The position numbers were made by a program, and so were the translations under genes. Below the pieces are notes generated by a model. The model was given only the letters and a program-made list of their open reading frames with translations. It ran no database searches and had not been told where the DNA came from. Below, one piece after another: positions 36,055 to 45,014 of a stretch of DNA of 64,000 nucleotides (positions are counted from its first letter, which is position 1; each line of letters opens with the position of its first letter). The stretch is from the NCBI RefSeq assembly GCF_001422205.1, contig NZ_LMMJ01000008.1, positions 424,915 through 488,914 on the forward strand, given 5' to 3'. The stretch is from Curtobacterium sp. Leaf261. Lineage in GTDB: Bacteria > Actinomycetota > Actinomycetes > Actinomycetales > Microbacteriaceae.

Positions 36055-36321
36055 ATGCGCATCGACCTGTTCACGTCCGCGTTCTGTGCGCCGTGTGCTG
36101 GTGCGCGTCGTGTCGTCGCGGAGGCCGTGCGGCTCGTGCCCGGTCTCGAGGCCCGGGAGATCGACGTCGCGGCACGGCCGGACGAGGTCGAGGCGCTCGG
36201 CATCCGGTCGACACCGACCATCCGGATCAGCGACGATCAGGGCCGAGAGGTCTTCCGGTCACCGGGTGTACCGCAGCGGGACCAATTGCTCGTCGCTCTC
36301 GCGGGAGCGCTCCGCCACTGA
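36055..36321 (+). CDS. Small thioredoxin-fold protein (CAPC motif)
   Basis: 88 residues. MRIDLFTSAFCAPCAGAR gives a beta strand followed by CxxC at 11-14, then a helix, a strand LEAREIDVA, and the cis-Pro loop RSTPTIRI near 56. This is a minimal thioredoxin/glutaredoxin-like fold, shorter than classic thioredoxin (about 105). It could reduce disulfides or mycothiolated proteins; partner reductase unknown. ATG 36055 follows GGGCAC; the frame is open upstream but that part overlaps the previous gene in another frame. A tandem repeat follows the stop at once. Confidence 0.8.
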   Translation: MRIDLFTSAFCAPCAGARRVVAEAVRLVPGLEAREIDVAARPDEVEALGIRSTPTIRISDDQGREVFRSPGVPQRDQLLVALAGALRH

Positions 36322-36322
36322 C

Positions 36323-36376
36323 GGTTGCGCCGACGAAGCCGGTTGCGCCGACGAAGCCGGTTGCGCCGACGAAGCG
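36323..36376 (+). repeat. 18-nt tandem repeat, 3 copies, just after a stop codon
   Basis: GGTTGCGCCGACGAAGCC occurs three times head to tail, starting 2 nt after the stop of the thioredoxin-fold gene; the third copy ends with G. It is non-coding here. Confidence 0.9.
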
Positions 36377-36415
36377 CATGGGGCAGGCAACGGCGGTCGG
36401 ACCGGTCGGAGAGTG

Positions 36416-36488
36416 TGCCCCCGGCAGGAGTCGAACCCGCAATCGTCGGAGTAGAAATCCGCTGCCTTATCCATTGGGCCACGGGGGC
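36416..36488 (-). tRNA. tRNA-Arg (anticodon TCT)
   Basis: On the minus strand: acceptor GCCCCCG pairs with CGGGGGC, D arm GGCCCAATGGATAAGGC, anticodon stem CGGAT-TTCTAC-TCCG with TCT, T arm GGTTCGACTCC. CCA not encoded. The variable loop is short. Confidence 0.95.
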
Positions 36489-36650
36489 GATCAGTTCCAG
36501 GATATCGGTCAGCCGCGCTGTCGACCGTGTCGCACGGAGCTCTGCGGGTCGCGACCGCGCGGTGACCGATCCCGCATCATGTTCGATCGTCGTCGCTGCG
36601 CATCGACGGGGCTCGTCGTGACAGGCCGACCTCGCAACTCGTCGTCGTTC

Positions 36651-37787
<1,137 letters not shown>

Positions 37788-37863
37788 GACCGCACGATAT
37801 CGACCATCGTGCCGCGAGCCGGGGCGCGACAGGCGCAACCGGACGAACGGGGTGTCCGGGCCG

Positions 37864-38151
37864 TCAGAACCGCAGCATGTCCACCGCGTCGTCCGCGCTC
37901 CAGACGCTCGGCAGCGCGACGAACCGACGTTCTGCCGGGACGAAGCGGCGGGCCCGGAACGCGGGGCCGCCGGCGACGTCGATCCGGTCGACGTAGCCGA
38001 CGATCTCACCGTTGGCACGTGAGATGCGACTGAGGTCGTCGCGGACGTCCAGGATGTGCAGCGATCCTCGTGTCCGCGCCACCGGACGGGGCGGGCGCAG
38101 GCGCAGGACCGGTCCGGTCGCGTCGGGGTGTGTGGTCGTCGTGGTCGTCAT
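37864..38151 (-). CDS. Small protein, unknown
   Basis: 95 residues with AGGAG 6 nt before ATG 38151, a good translation signal that supports the call. After a Thr-rich start, the protein is basic and beta-rich (SLHILDVRDDLSRISRANGEIVGYVDRID), ending WSADDAVDMLRF. No membrane segment or Cys. Similar short proteins occur in Microbacteriaceae, to my recollection, without a function. Divergent from msrA. A longer open frame upstream overlaps the hairpin region and is not used. Confidence 0.65.
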   Translation of the reverse strand: MTTTTTTHPDATGPVLRLRPPRPVARTRGSLHILDVRDDLSRISRANGEIVGYVDRIDVAGGPAFRARRFVPAERRFVALPSVWSADDAVDMLRF

Positions 38152-38305
38152 GGTGGCTCCTGGTCCGTGTCGATGCTCGGTGTTCGATCGGGGACTGCTC
38201 CGACGGTACGGCGGACCACTGACGCCCGCGTCGGGCAGGAACGGCCGGGGGAATGCGGATCGGGGGGTCTCGGTTGGGGAGGACGAGGGCCCGACCGGGC
38301 CACGG

Positions 38306-38340
38306 GCCTCCCGGCCGAACGGTCTCCGTCGTCGGGAGGC
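38306..38340 (+). promoter_or_regulatory. Hairpin in the msrA leader (dispersed palindrome family)
   Basis: GCCTCCCG pairs with CGGGAGGC (19-nt loop), ending 25 nt before the msrA ATG. It carries the same core as the terminators at 26487 and 32516 but lies in a divergent 5' region, so a terminator role is unlikely unless a short leader RNA is attenuated. Confidence 0.5.
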
Positions 38341-38365
38341 GGATGATGACGGAAAGGTGTGCTCG

Positions 38366-38893
38366 ATGACGACCTTCGTGCTCGCAGGCGGTTGTTTCTG
38401 GTGTCTCGATGCGGTGTACCGCACTCTGCAGGGCGTGTCGGACGTGGTGTCCGGGTACGTCGGCGGCGAGTCGGCGCACCCGACGTACGAGGCCGTCTGC
38501 AGCGGAACGACCGGCCACGCCGAAGCCGTCGCAGTGACCTTCGACGAGTCGGTGATCCCCGCTGATGTCGTGCTGGACGTCTTCTTCACGCTGCACGATC
38601 CCCGTCAGCGGAACCGCCAGGGCGCTGACGTCGGCACGCAGTACCGCTCGGCGATGTTCCCGGCGGACGACGCGCAGCGGGCCGTCTTCGAGGCCGCGAT
38701 CGCTCGCGCATCGGAGATCTGGGACGGCGGTGTCGTCACGACCGTGGAGCCGCTCGGGACCTTCCACCGTGCCGAGGAGTACCACCAGGACTTCTTCGCG
38801 AAGAACCCCGGGCAGGGGTACTGCCTCGCTGTCGCGCTGCCCAAGGTGAACAAGGTCCGCAAGGCGTACAGTCAGTACATCCTGGCGTCGTAG
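38366..38893 (+). CDS. msrA: Peptide-methionine (S)-S-oxide reductase
   Basis: 175 residues, usual MsrA size. The active-site motif GGCFWCLD is at residues 8-15, followed by GVSDVVSGYVGG, AVCSGTTGHAEAV, the substrate-binding DVFFTLHDPRQ and the DVGTQYRSAMF motif. The C-terminal region has a Cys (GYCLAV) that can resolve the sulfenic acid, as in recycling by thioredoxin. It repairs oxidised Met in proteins in the cytoplasm. ATG 38366 is preceded by AAAGGTG at 8 nt. Upstream a hairpin of the dispersed family lies in the leader. Followed by a small conserved gene 43 nt later. Confidence 0.95.
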   Translation: MTTFVLAGGCFWCLDAVYRTLQGVSDVVSGYVGGESAHPTYEAVCSGTTGHAEAVAVTFDESVIPADVVLDVFFTLHDPRQRNRQGADVGTQYRSAMFPADDAQRAVFEAAIARASEIWDGGVVTTVEPLGTFHRAEEYHQDFFAKNPGQGYCLAVALPKVNKVRKAYSQYILAS

Positions 38894-38936
38894 CCCGGTC
38901 GGGCGACGGCGTCACCGAACCACAAGGAGGTGGTTG

Positions 38937-39218
38937 ATGATGCAGACCGACATCGAGACCGAGGCGACGGGTGCGTCCGCGAGCACGACGGCCGACGCTG
39001 GAACTGAGTCGGACGGAACCGTGTCCGCTGGGACGTGGGTGGCCGTCGGACCGGCCGGTGCCGTCGGCAGTGTCCACCAGGACGGCGCGGAGTTCCGTGT
39101 CGACCTGTACGGATCGTCCGCACGGAGTGCCGTCTACCCGACGCTCGAGTCCGCGAAGCGCGCGGTGCACGCGTCGTTGGGCCCGAACGCCGAGCGGCCG
39201 GAGTTCCGCGCGCACTGA
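38937..39218 (+). CDS. Small conserved-looking protein, unknown
   Basis: 93 residues with AAGGAGG placed 6 nt before ATG 38937; TTG 38934 and ATG 38940 are adjacent alternatives. The first 35 residues are Thr/Ala/Glu-rich. The rest reads as a small beta-beta-alpha unit, WVAVGPAGAVGSVHQDGAEFRV then SAVYPTLESAKRAVHASL and PERPEFRAH-like end. It looks like a small helper domain seen in Microbacteriaceae and I assign no function. Probably co-transcribed with msrA. Confidence 0.75.
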   Translation: MMQTDIETEATGASASTTADAGTESDGTVSAGTWVAVGPAGAVGSVHQDGAEFRVDLYGSSARSAVYPTLESAKRAVHASLGPNAERPEFRAH

Positions 39219-39278
39219 TCACCACTGCTTACCCGTCCTCCCCAGGTCGGGACGGCAGGCTGGTTCTCCACAACCGGA

Positions 39279-39306
39279 GACGGGATCCGCATGAGCGGGT
39301 CCCGTC
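39279..39306 (+). terminator. Hairpin before the ssb paralogue
   Basis: GACGGGATCC pairs with GGGTCCCGTC (9 of 10 bp, 8-nt loop), 60 nt after the preceding stop and 19 nt before the next ATG. Likely terminator of the msrA transcript. Confidence 0.55.
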
Positions 39307-39324
39307 CTCGGCAGCATTCAGGAC

Positions 39325-40029
39325 ATGAACGACACCATCACCATCCGCGGCATCGTCGCCACCGTCCCTCGTCACCTCGTCACCGGCACGGGGCTCTCGA
39401 TCACGAGCTTCCGGCTCGCATCCCCGTCCCGTCGCTGGGACCGCGCCACCTCGGCGTGGGTCAACGGCGACACGAACTGGTTCACCGTCACCGCCTTCCG
39501 CACCCTGGCGACGAATGTCCAGGAGTCGGTCATCAAGGGTGACCGTGTCCTCGTCGCCGGGCGTCTGCGGATCCGCCCGTGGGAACGAGACCACCGCAGC
39601 GGGACCGCGGTCGAGATCGACGGGGACTCGATCGGTCACGACCTCGCGTACGGTCGGTCGCAGTGGCGGAAGGTCACGCGTCACACGACCGACGAGACAG
39701 CCTGGCCGGGCGAACTGCCGACGGCTGAGGAGCGTGCGGTCGCCTCCGCGACGAGCATCGACTCCGGAGTCGGACTGGAGGGACGGGTGGAGTCCGGCAT
39801 CCCGGCCGGCGGCTCGGATCACGAAGACGACTGGATGGCTCGCGTCGGCCGAGACGGAGTGGTCCACGACGAACCCGCGGACCACGAGGATCCGGCGCCC
39901 CATGACGTGGCGTCGCTCAGCGACGCTGCTCCGCTGCGCGACGAACCGGCGCTCCCCGACGACCCCGCGGTCCCCGACCACCTCGAGGAGTCCGCGCCCG
40001 AGCGGCCCCTGCCGGATCCGGTGTTCTGA
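39325..40029 (+). CDS. Single-stranded DNA-binding protein paralogue
   Basis: 234 residues. Residues 1-115 form the OB fold of bacterial SSB: ITIRGIVATVPRHL, LSITSFRLASPSRRWDRATSAWV, TNWFTVTAFRTLATNV, VIKGDRVLVAGRLRIRPWE. The remaining half is disordered, acidic and rich in Asp/Glu/Pro, ending PLPDPVF, which loosely recalls the acidic tip with a final Phe of standard SSB but not the usual DDDIPF. No ribosomal gene flanks it, as would be the case for the main ssb next to rpsF/rpsR, so it is probably the second copy seen in actinobacteria that helps recombination, competence or repair. Confidence 0.85.
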   Translation: MNDTITIRGIVATVPRHLVTGTGLSITSFRLASPSRRWDRATSAWVNGDTNWFTVTAFRTLATNVQESVIKGDRVLVAGRLRIRPWERDHRSGTAVEIDGDSIGHDLAYGRSQWRKVTRHTTDETAWPGELPTAEERAVASATSIDSGVGLEGRVESGIPAGGSDHEDDWMARVGRDGVVHDEPADHEDPAPHDVASLSDAAPLRDEPALPDDPAVPDHLEESAPERPLPDPVF

Positions 40030-40177
40030 TCCGGGCACCAGTAGACTCGTGCACCGTCGCGGCCACGTCGGTCGCAGCGATCAGGTCGATCGCACCGCAC
40101 CGCACCGCACCACGCCGCGCTGCTCGGCGGCGTTCCGTAGCGGATGCAGCATCGGCCGTGGGGAGAAGGGGTTGTCG

Positions 40178-40666
40178 ATGCGCCGGAGGCACCTGCTCGG
40201 CATCGTCCTGGCTGGATCACTCGCACTCGGGTTGACGTCGTGCACGCTCGGAGCGTCGCCGGATCGCGACACGGTGACGGGTTCGCCAGCGTCGGAGAAC
40301 TCGGCCTCGGCGTCGGCTTCCAGCTCGGCGACACCGTCAGCCACTGCGACGGCAGGGCCCGAGGTCACTGCCGCCAAGTCGAAGTTCGACGGCGCGAACA
40401 CCGCACTCGCAGCCCGGAACGGAAGCGCGAACGACCATGACATCGTCGACTCGCTCGTCACGGCTGGGTTCGACAAGGGGGCCATGCAGATCACACCCGA
40501 CACGACGTCGATCGGTCGAGGCGCTGACTCGATCGAGGTCTCGGTGCTCGTCGGATCGACCTGTCTGCTCGGACAGTTCCGAGGGAGCACCTACGTCGGT
40601 GACACCGCGCCCGTGCTCGGGACTGGGCACTGCCTGATCGGCAACACGCGCGCGATCGACTGGTAG
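40178..40666 (+). CDS. Lipoprotein, DUF6993-like
   Basis: 162 residues from ATG 40178 with GGAGAAGG upstream. Lipobox LTSC puts the acylated Cys at about residue 22 after RRRHLLGIVLAGSLALG. A Ser/Ala/Thr-rich linker (28-62) precedes a small domain with HDIVDSLVTAGFDKGAMQIT, two Cys (CLLGQF and GHCLIG) that may form a disulfide, and ending NTRAIDW. This fits a family of actinobacterial lipoproteins of unknown role. The open frame upstream (39515) is a shadow of the SSB gene. Confidence 0.8.
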   Translation: MRRRHLLGIVLAGSLALGLTSCTLGASPDRDTVTGSPASENSASASASSSATPSATATAGPEVTAAKSKFDGANTALAARNGSANDHDIVDSLVTAGFDKGAMQITPDTTSIGRGADSIEVSVLVGSTCLLGQFRGSTYVGDTAPVLGTGHCLIGNTRAIDW

Positions 40667-40772
40667 TCACGGCACGTCGCGGCTGCGCACGGTGACACCA
40701 GGTCGTCGTCTGCGTGATCGTCCAGGACGCGTGCCCGCTCGTCGTCCGCCCGCTCAGTAGACTGGAGGCAAT

Positions 40773-42458
40773 ATGGCTGAGTACATCTACCAAATGGTCC
40801 GCGCCCGCAAGACGGTCGGCGACAAACTGATCCTCGACGACGTGACCATGTCGTTCCTGCCCGGAGCCAAGATCGGCGTGGTCGGCCCGAACGGTGCCGG
40901 CAAGTCGACGATCCTCAAGATCATGGCCGGCCTCGACCAGCCCTCGAACGGTGACGCCAAGCTGTCGCCCGGGTTCACCGTCGGCATCCTCATGCAGGAG
41001 CCGGAGCTCGACGAGTCGAAGACCGTCCTCGAGAACGTGCAAGAGGGCGTCGGACCGATCAAGGGCAAGATCGACCGGTTCAACGAGATCTCCGCAGCGA
41101 TGGCCGAGCCGGACGCGGACTTCGATGCGCTCCTCAGCGAGATGGGCGTCCTGCAGGAAGACATCGACGCCGCTGACGCGTGGGACCTCGACTCCCAGCT
41201 CGAGCAGGCGATGGCCGCCCTCCAGTGCCCGCCCGGCGACGAGATGATCTCCCACCTGTCCGGCGGCGAGAAGCGTCGCGTGGCACTCTGCAAGCTGCTG
41301 CTCCAGAAGCCCGACCTGCTGCTCCTCGACGAGCCCACGAACCACCTCGACGCCGAGAGCGTGCAGTGGCTCGAGCAGCACCTCGCGCAGTACCACGGTG
41401 CCGTCCTCGCCGTGACCCACGACCGGTACTTCCTCGACCACGTCGCCGAGTGGATCGCCGAGGTCGACCGTGGGCGCCTCTACCCGTACGAGGGCAACTA
41501 CTCCACCTACCTCGAGAAGAAGCGTGCGCGTCTCGAGGTCCAGGGCAAGAAGGACGCCAAGCTCGCCAAGCGTCTCTCCGAGGAGCTCGAATGGGTGCGG
41601 AGCAACGCGAAGGGTCGGCAGGCCAAGTCGAAGGCCCGTCTCGCCCGGTACGAGGAGATGGCGACCGAGGCGGAGCGCACCAGGAAGCTCGACTTCGAGG
41701 AGATCGTGATCCCCGTCGGACCGCGCCTCGGCTCGCAGGTCATCGACGCGAACAAGTTGCACAAGCAGTTCGGCGAACGCGTCCTGATCGACAACCTCTC
41801 CTTCACGCTGCCCCGGAACGGCATCGTCGGCGTCATCGGTCCGAACGGTGTCGGCAAGACGACGCTGTTCAAGACGGTCGTCGGGCTCGAACCGCTCGAC
41901 GGCGGCGAGCTCAAGGTCGGCGAGACGGTGGACATCTCCTACGTCGACCAGAGCCGTGGCGGCATCGACCCGAACAAGAACCTGTGGGAGGTCGTGTCCG
42001 ACGGCCTCGACTACATCCAGGTCGGCAAGACCGAGATCCCGTCGCGGGCCTACGTCTCGCAGTTCGGGTTCAAGGGACCGGACCAGCAGAAGAAGGCCGG
42101 GGTGCTCTCGGGCGGAGAGCGCAACCGGTTGAACCTCGCCCTCACACTCAAGCAGGGCGGGAACCTCCTCCTCCTCGACGAGCCGACGAACGACCTGGAC
42201 GTCGAGACGCTCGGAAGCCTCGAGAACGCATTGCTCGAGTTCCCGGGGTGTGCCGTGGTGATCACACACGATCGGTGGTTCCTCGACCGGATCGCCACCC
42301 ACATCCTCTCGTGGGAGGGTGTCGACGAGGACGGCACCCCGAACTGGTACTGGTTCGAAGGCAACTTCCAGGCCTACGAGGAGAACAAGGTCGAGCGTCT
42401 CGGAGCCGACGCGGCGAAGCCGGCACGGTCGACGTACCGCAAGCTGACGCGCGACTGA
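40773..42458 (+). CDS. ettA: Energy-dependent translational throttle protein EttA (ABC-F)
   Basis: 561 residues; GGAGG 5 nt before ATG. Two ABC domains: GPNGAGKST (about 36), LSGGEKRRVALC and LLLDEPTNHLD in the first, GPNGVGKTT (about 358), LSGGERNRLNLA and LLLDEPTNDLD in the second. The linker has the Lys/Arg-rich helices of ABC-F proteins (KKRARLEVQGKKDAKLAKRL). The N-terminus MAEYIYQMVRARK and the EttA insert near 95-150 match EttA rather than Uup or antibiotic-resistance ABC-F. It binds the ribosomal E site and slows entry into elongation when ADP is high. No membrane domain, so not a transporter. Confidence 0.95.
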   Translation: MAEYIYQMVRARKTVGDKLILDDVTMSFLPGAKIGVVGPNGAGKSTILKIMAGLDQPSNGDAKLSPGFTVGILMQEPELDESKTVLENVQEGVGPIKGKIDRFNEISAAMAEPDADFDALLSEMGVLQEDIDAADAWDLDSQLEQAMAALQCPPGDEMISHLSGGEKRRVALCKLLLQKPDLLLLDEPTNHLDAESVQWLEQHLAQYHGAVLAVTHDRYFLDHVAEWIAEVDRGRLYPYEGNYSTYLEKKRARLEVQGKKDAKLAKRLSEELEWVRSNAKGRQAKSKARLARYEEMATEAERTRKLDFEEIVIPVGPRLGSQVIDANKLHKQFGERVLIDNLSFTLPRNGIVGVIGPNGVGKTTLFKTVVGLEPLDGGELKVGETVDISYVDQSRGGIDPNKNLWEVVSDGLDYIQVGKTEIPSRAYVSQFGFKGPDQQKKAGVLSGGERNRLNLALTLKQGGNLLLLDEPTNDLDVETLGSLENALLEFPGCAVVITHDRWFLDRIATHILSWEGVDEDGTPNWYWFEGNFQAYEENKVERLGADAAKPARSTYRKLTRD

Positions 42459-42537
42459 TGTCCGGAGCTCGACGGGCCGGGGCCCACCGGGTGCGCGGGT
42501 CGTGGATCTCGGCCCTACGGCAGCCGGGGACAGGCGC

Positions 42538-43020
42538 ATGACGCGTCTCCATGTCCCCACGCGGATCCGGTGGAGCGACATCGATGCCTACGGGCACGTC
42601 AACAACTCCGCGATGCTGCGCCTCCTCGAGGAGGCGCGGATCATGGCGTTCTGGGCGCCGGACCCCGAGGAGCTCGAGGCGTCTCCGGAGACCCCGGACC
42701 CGATCATCGACGGGCGTCCGGGGTCCGGTACCCTGACGGTGATCGCGGGGCAGCGGCTCGAGTACCTGGCATCGATCCCGTACCTGCGCCGTCCGCTCGA
42801 CATCCAGCTCTGGATCGGCAGGATCGGCGGCGCGAGCATCGACGTCTCGTACGAGGTGTGCTCGCCGGTGGGCACGGACCCGTTCGAGGTCTACACCCGC
42901 GCGACGACGACGCTGGTCCTCGTCGACGCGGAGTCGAATCGGCCGCGCCGTCTCACAGCGACGGAGCGTGCCGCGTGCGAGGCGTACATGGAGGAGCCGG
43001 TGGCGTTCTCGCGACCGTGA
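42538..43020 (+). CDS. Acyl-CoA thioesterase, 4HBT hotdog family
   Basis: 160 residues, a single hotdog domain. TRIRWSDIDAYGHVNNSAMLRLLEEARI has the Asp of the active site and the usual family start. The region IDVSYEVCSPVG and YTRATTTLVLVDAESNRPRRL form the later strands. These enzymes cut acyl-CoA or 4-hydroxybenzoyl-CoA; the acyl chain is unknown. The start is ATG 42538; an in-frame ATG/GTG 36 nt earlier overlaps the gap after ettA. The convergent TesB-type gene 16 nt further suggests a fatty-acyl context, though not a shared operon. Confidence 0.88.
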   Translation: MTRLHVPTRIRWSDIDAYGHVNNSAMLRLLEEARIMAFWAPDPEELEASPETPDPIIDGRPGSGTLTVIAGQRLEYLASIPYLRRPLDIQLWIGRIGGASIDVSYEVCSPVGTDPFEVYTRATTTLVLVDAESNRPRRLTATERAACEAYMEEPVAFSRP

Positions 43021-43036
43021 CCCGTCCCGACCCGGC

Positions 43037-43924
43037 TCAGATGCCGGGGACCCGCACCATGCCCTCCTGAGCCACCGTCGTCAGGAGCCGTCCGGACCGG
43101 TCGAACATCCGACCGAGCGCCAGACCACGACCGCCCTGCGCGCTCGGCGACTCCTGCGTGTAGAGCACCCAGTCGTCCGCACGGCCGTCCCGATGCCACC
43201 ACATGGCGTGGTCGAGGCTCGCGGTCTTCACGCCGTGGGATCCCCACGCGATGCCGTGCGCGCGCATCACCGGCTCGAGGATCGACAGATCGCTCGCGTA
43301 GCCGAGGACGGCACGGTGGAGCGCCGGGTCGTCAGGGAGGTCGCCCACCACGCGGAGCCAGACCGCCTGATGGGGAACATGCGCGCCCTGCACGTCGATG
43401 AACACGGGTCCGTCCACGTGACGCACGTCGACGGACCGCTGGGCCCAGTGCTGTGCGATCGGGTGGTCGATGCCGCCGAGGACCTCGGCGGCGGACGGCA
43501 GCGACTCGGGATCCGGCACGTCTGTCGGCATGGGGTCCTGGTGCTCGAGCCCCGAGTCCTCCGCCTGGAACGACGCGATCATCGAGAAGATCGGCAGCCC
43601 GTGCTGGAACGCCTGCGTGCGCCTCGTCGCGAACGATCGTCCGTCGTGGATCCGTTCGACGGCGAAGGTGATCGGGTCCTCGATCGACCCGGGGCGCAGG
43701 AAGTAGCCGTGCATGGAGTGGATCGCGCGCCCGGAGATCGTCGACTGCGCGGCGACGACGGACTGGGCGAGGACCTGGCCGCCGAACACACGGCCGCCGG
43801 GAGACCAGTGGCTCGAGCCGGTCATGATCGTCTCGCCGGTGTTCGCGCCCGTGTCGACCAAGCGCAACGTGGGCATGAAGTCGGGCTCGGTCGCCGTCGG
43901 ATCGTCGCTCTGTTCGCCGTTCAT
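43037..43924 (-). CDS. tesB: Acyl-CoA thioesterase II, TesB type
   Basis: 295 residues, two hotdog domains in tandem as in TesB. N-terminal half: FGGQVLAQSVVAAQSTI, HSMHGYFLRPG; C-terminal half: the catalytic region ASLDHAMWWHR with Asp and His, then QESPSAQGGRGLALGRMFD. It hydrolyses medium to long acyl-CoA in the cytoplasm. It converges with the 4HBT gene; only 16 nt separate the two stops. Start ATG 43924. Single gene. Confidence 0.92.
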   Translation of the reverse strand: MNGEQSDDPTATEPDFMPTLRLVDTGANTGETIMTGSSHWSPGGRVFGGQVLAQSVVAAQSTISGRAIHSMHGYFLRPGSIEDPITFAVERIHDGRSFATRRTQAFQHGLPIFSMIASFQAEDSGLEHQDPMPTDVPDPESLPSAAEVLGGIDHPIAQHWAQRSVDVRHVDGPVFIDVQGAHVPHQAVWLRVVGDLPDDPALHRAVLGYASDLSILEPVMRAHGIAWGSHGVKTASLDHAMWWHRDGRADDWVLYTQESPSAQGGRGLALGRMFDRSGRLLTTVAQEGMVRVPGI

Positions 43925-44025
43925 CGTGGGTCAGTCTACGAGCCGCCGCGGCCATGGCTCTGGCTGCGGATGTGGCTCCGACGAGCCCCTTGCGTCCAGC
44001 CGCGGTTCGCTATCCTGACCGGGAC

Positions 44026-44835
44026 ATGAGTCCGTCCTTCGCGCTTCCCGACACCGCCTCCCTCAACGACCTCCGCACGTACCTCGGACGTGCCGCCCGT
44101 GTCGAGGACGGATCGGTCCGACTGATCGCCGGGGCAGGTGTGCTCGCCGTGTACACCGCTGTGCTCTACCCGGCCGGTCTCCTCGACGAGGTCCCGACGG
44201 TCCTCGGACTCCGGACGTTCGAGCTGACCGAGGCGGTCTCGTTCGATGCGGTCGTCCCCATCGAGTCGTTCGCGGAGCGGCTCCGCATCGTCGCCGAGCG
44301 CCTCGACGACAGCGCCGGCGACGACAGCGCCGGCGACGACAGCGTCGGCGACGACATCGACGGACACGGCGACGACGGCGACGACGGCGACGACGAGGAC
44401 GCGCACACCGCCGACGACGATCTCCCCGAGGACCCGGCGACGCCGGCACACGGGATCGTCATCGAACTCCCGCTGCAGGTCAACACCGTCACCTGGGCCG
44501 CGATCTCGCCGCCGCGTGGAGGATGGGTGCCGCTGCCGGACCTCGACGTCACCGTGCTGCGCGACCAAGCTCGTGTCGGCATCGCCGAGGTCGCCGAGAC
44601 CGTCCCGACCGCGTCCGGCGACGCTGTCGTGCGCCGGGTTCGGTCGGAGGTGTGGGGCCGACCGATCGCGCAGTCGGAACACGTCCCCGCCGGAGCAGCC
44701 TTCGCTGCGGAGAGCCTCGGCTTCCTGCGCGACGGTGATCGCGTGCGGCTCTTCGAGACGGGGCCCTGGAGCCGGCTCACGACGACTCGCGGCCATGTGT
44801 TGGTGAAACGGCGCGCCTGGTCCCTGTCTCGCTGA
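44026..44835 (+). CDS. Conserved-looking hypothetical protein with acidic insert
   Basis: 269 residues from ATG 44026, preceded by GGGAC. Two folded halves, residues 1-92 (SLNDLRTYLGRAARVEDGSVRLI) and 140-269 (VIELPLQVNTVTWAAISPPRGGW), are separated by an Asp/Gly-rich insert (about 93-130: DDSAGDDSVGDD, GDDGDDGDDED) coded by 12- and 9-nt DNA repeats. It looks like an intracellular protein of the Microbacteriaceae. The sequence has no motif I can assign. Its last residues WSLSR and stop are the first copy of a 32-nt repeat. Confidence 0.75.
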   Translation: MSPSFALPDTASLNDLRTYLGRAARVEDGSVRLIAGAGVLAVYTAVLYPAGLLDEVPTVLGLRTFELTEAVSFDAVVPIESFAERLRIVAERLDDSAGDDSAGDDSVGDDIDGHGDDGDDGDDEDAHTADDDLPEDPATPAHGIVIELPLQVNTVTWAAISPPRGGWVPLPDLDVTVLRDQARVGIAEVAETVPTASGDAVVRRVRSEVWGRPIAQSEHVPAGAAFAAESLGFLRDGDRVRLFETGPWSRLTTTRGHVLVKRRAWSLSR

Positions 44836-44917
44836 TCGACCCGGCAGCCAGGACCCTGTCTCGCTGATCCACCCGGCACACAGGACTCTGTCTCGCTGAT
44901 CGACGCGGCAGGCGGGA
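44822..44917 (+). repeat. 32-nt tandem repeat, 3 copies, spanning a stop codon
   Basis: Units at 44822, 44854 and 44886 begin CCCTGTCTCGCTGATC (third copy CTCTG) and end CAGGA or CGGGA. The first copy codes the C-terminus and stop of the gene before it; the others are downstream. So the stop codon region has been copied twice in tandem. Confidence 0.9.
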
Positions 44918-45014
44918 CCGGGACCGACATCCGGGCCCAGACCAGCCCGGGAGTCGAAAACCGGAGCGCAGAACTCCGCGTCCTCGGAACCCGGTCGACG
45001 CGCGGTCCGAGACT

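Noticed and set aside
40773-42458. A transporter ATPase
   Set aside because: There are no membrane domains and the sequence matches ABC-F EttA, a ribosome-binding protein.
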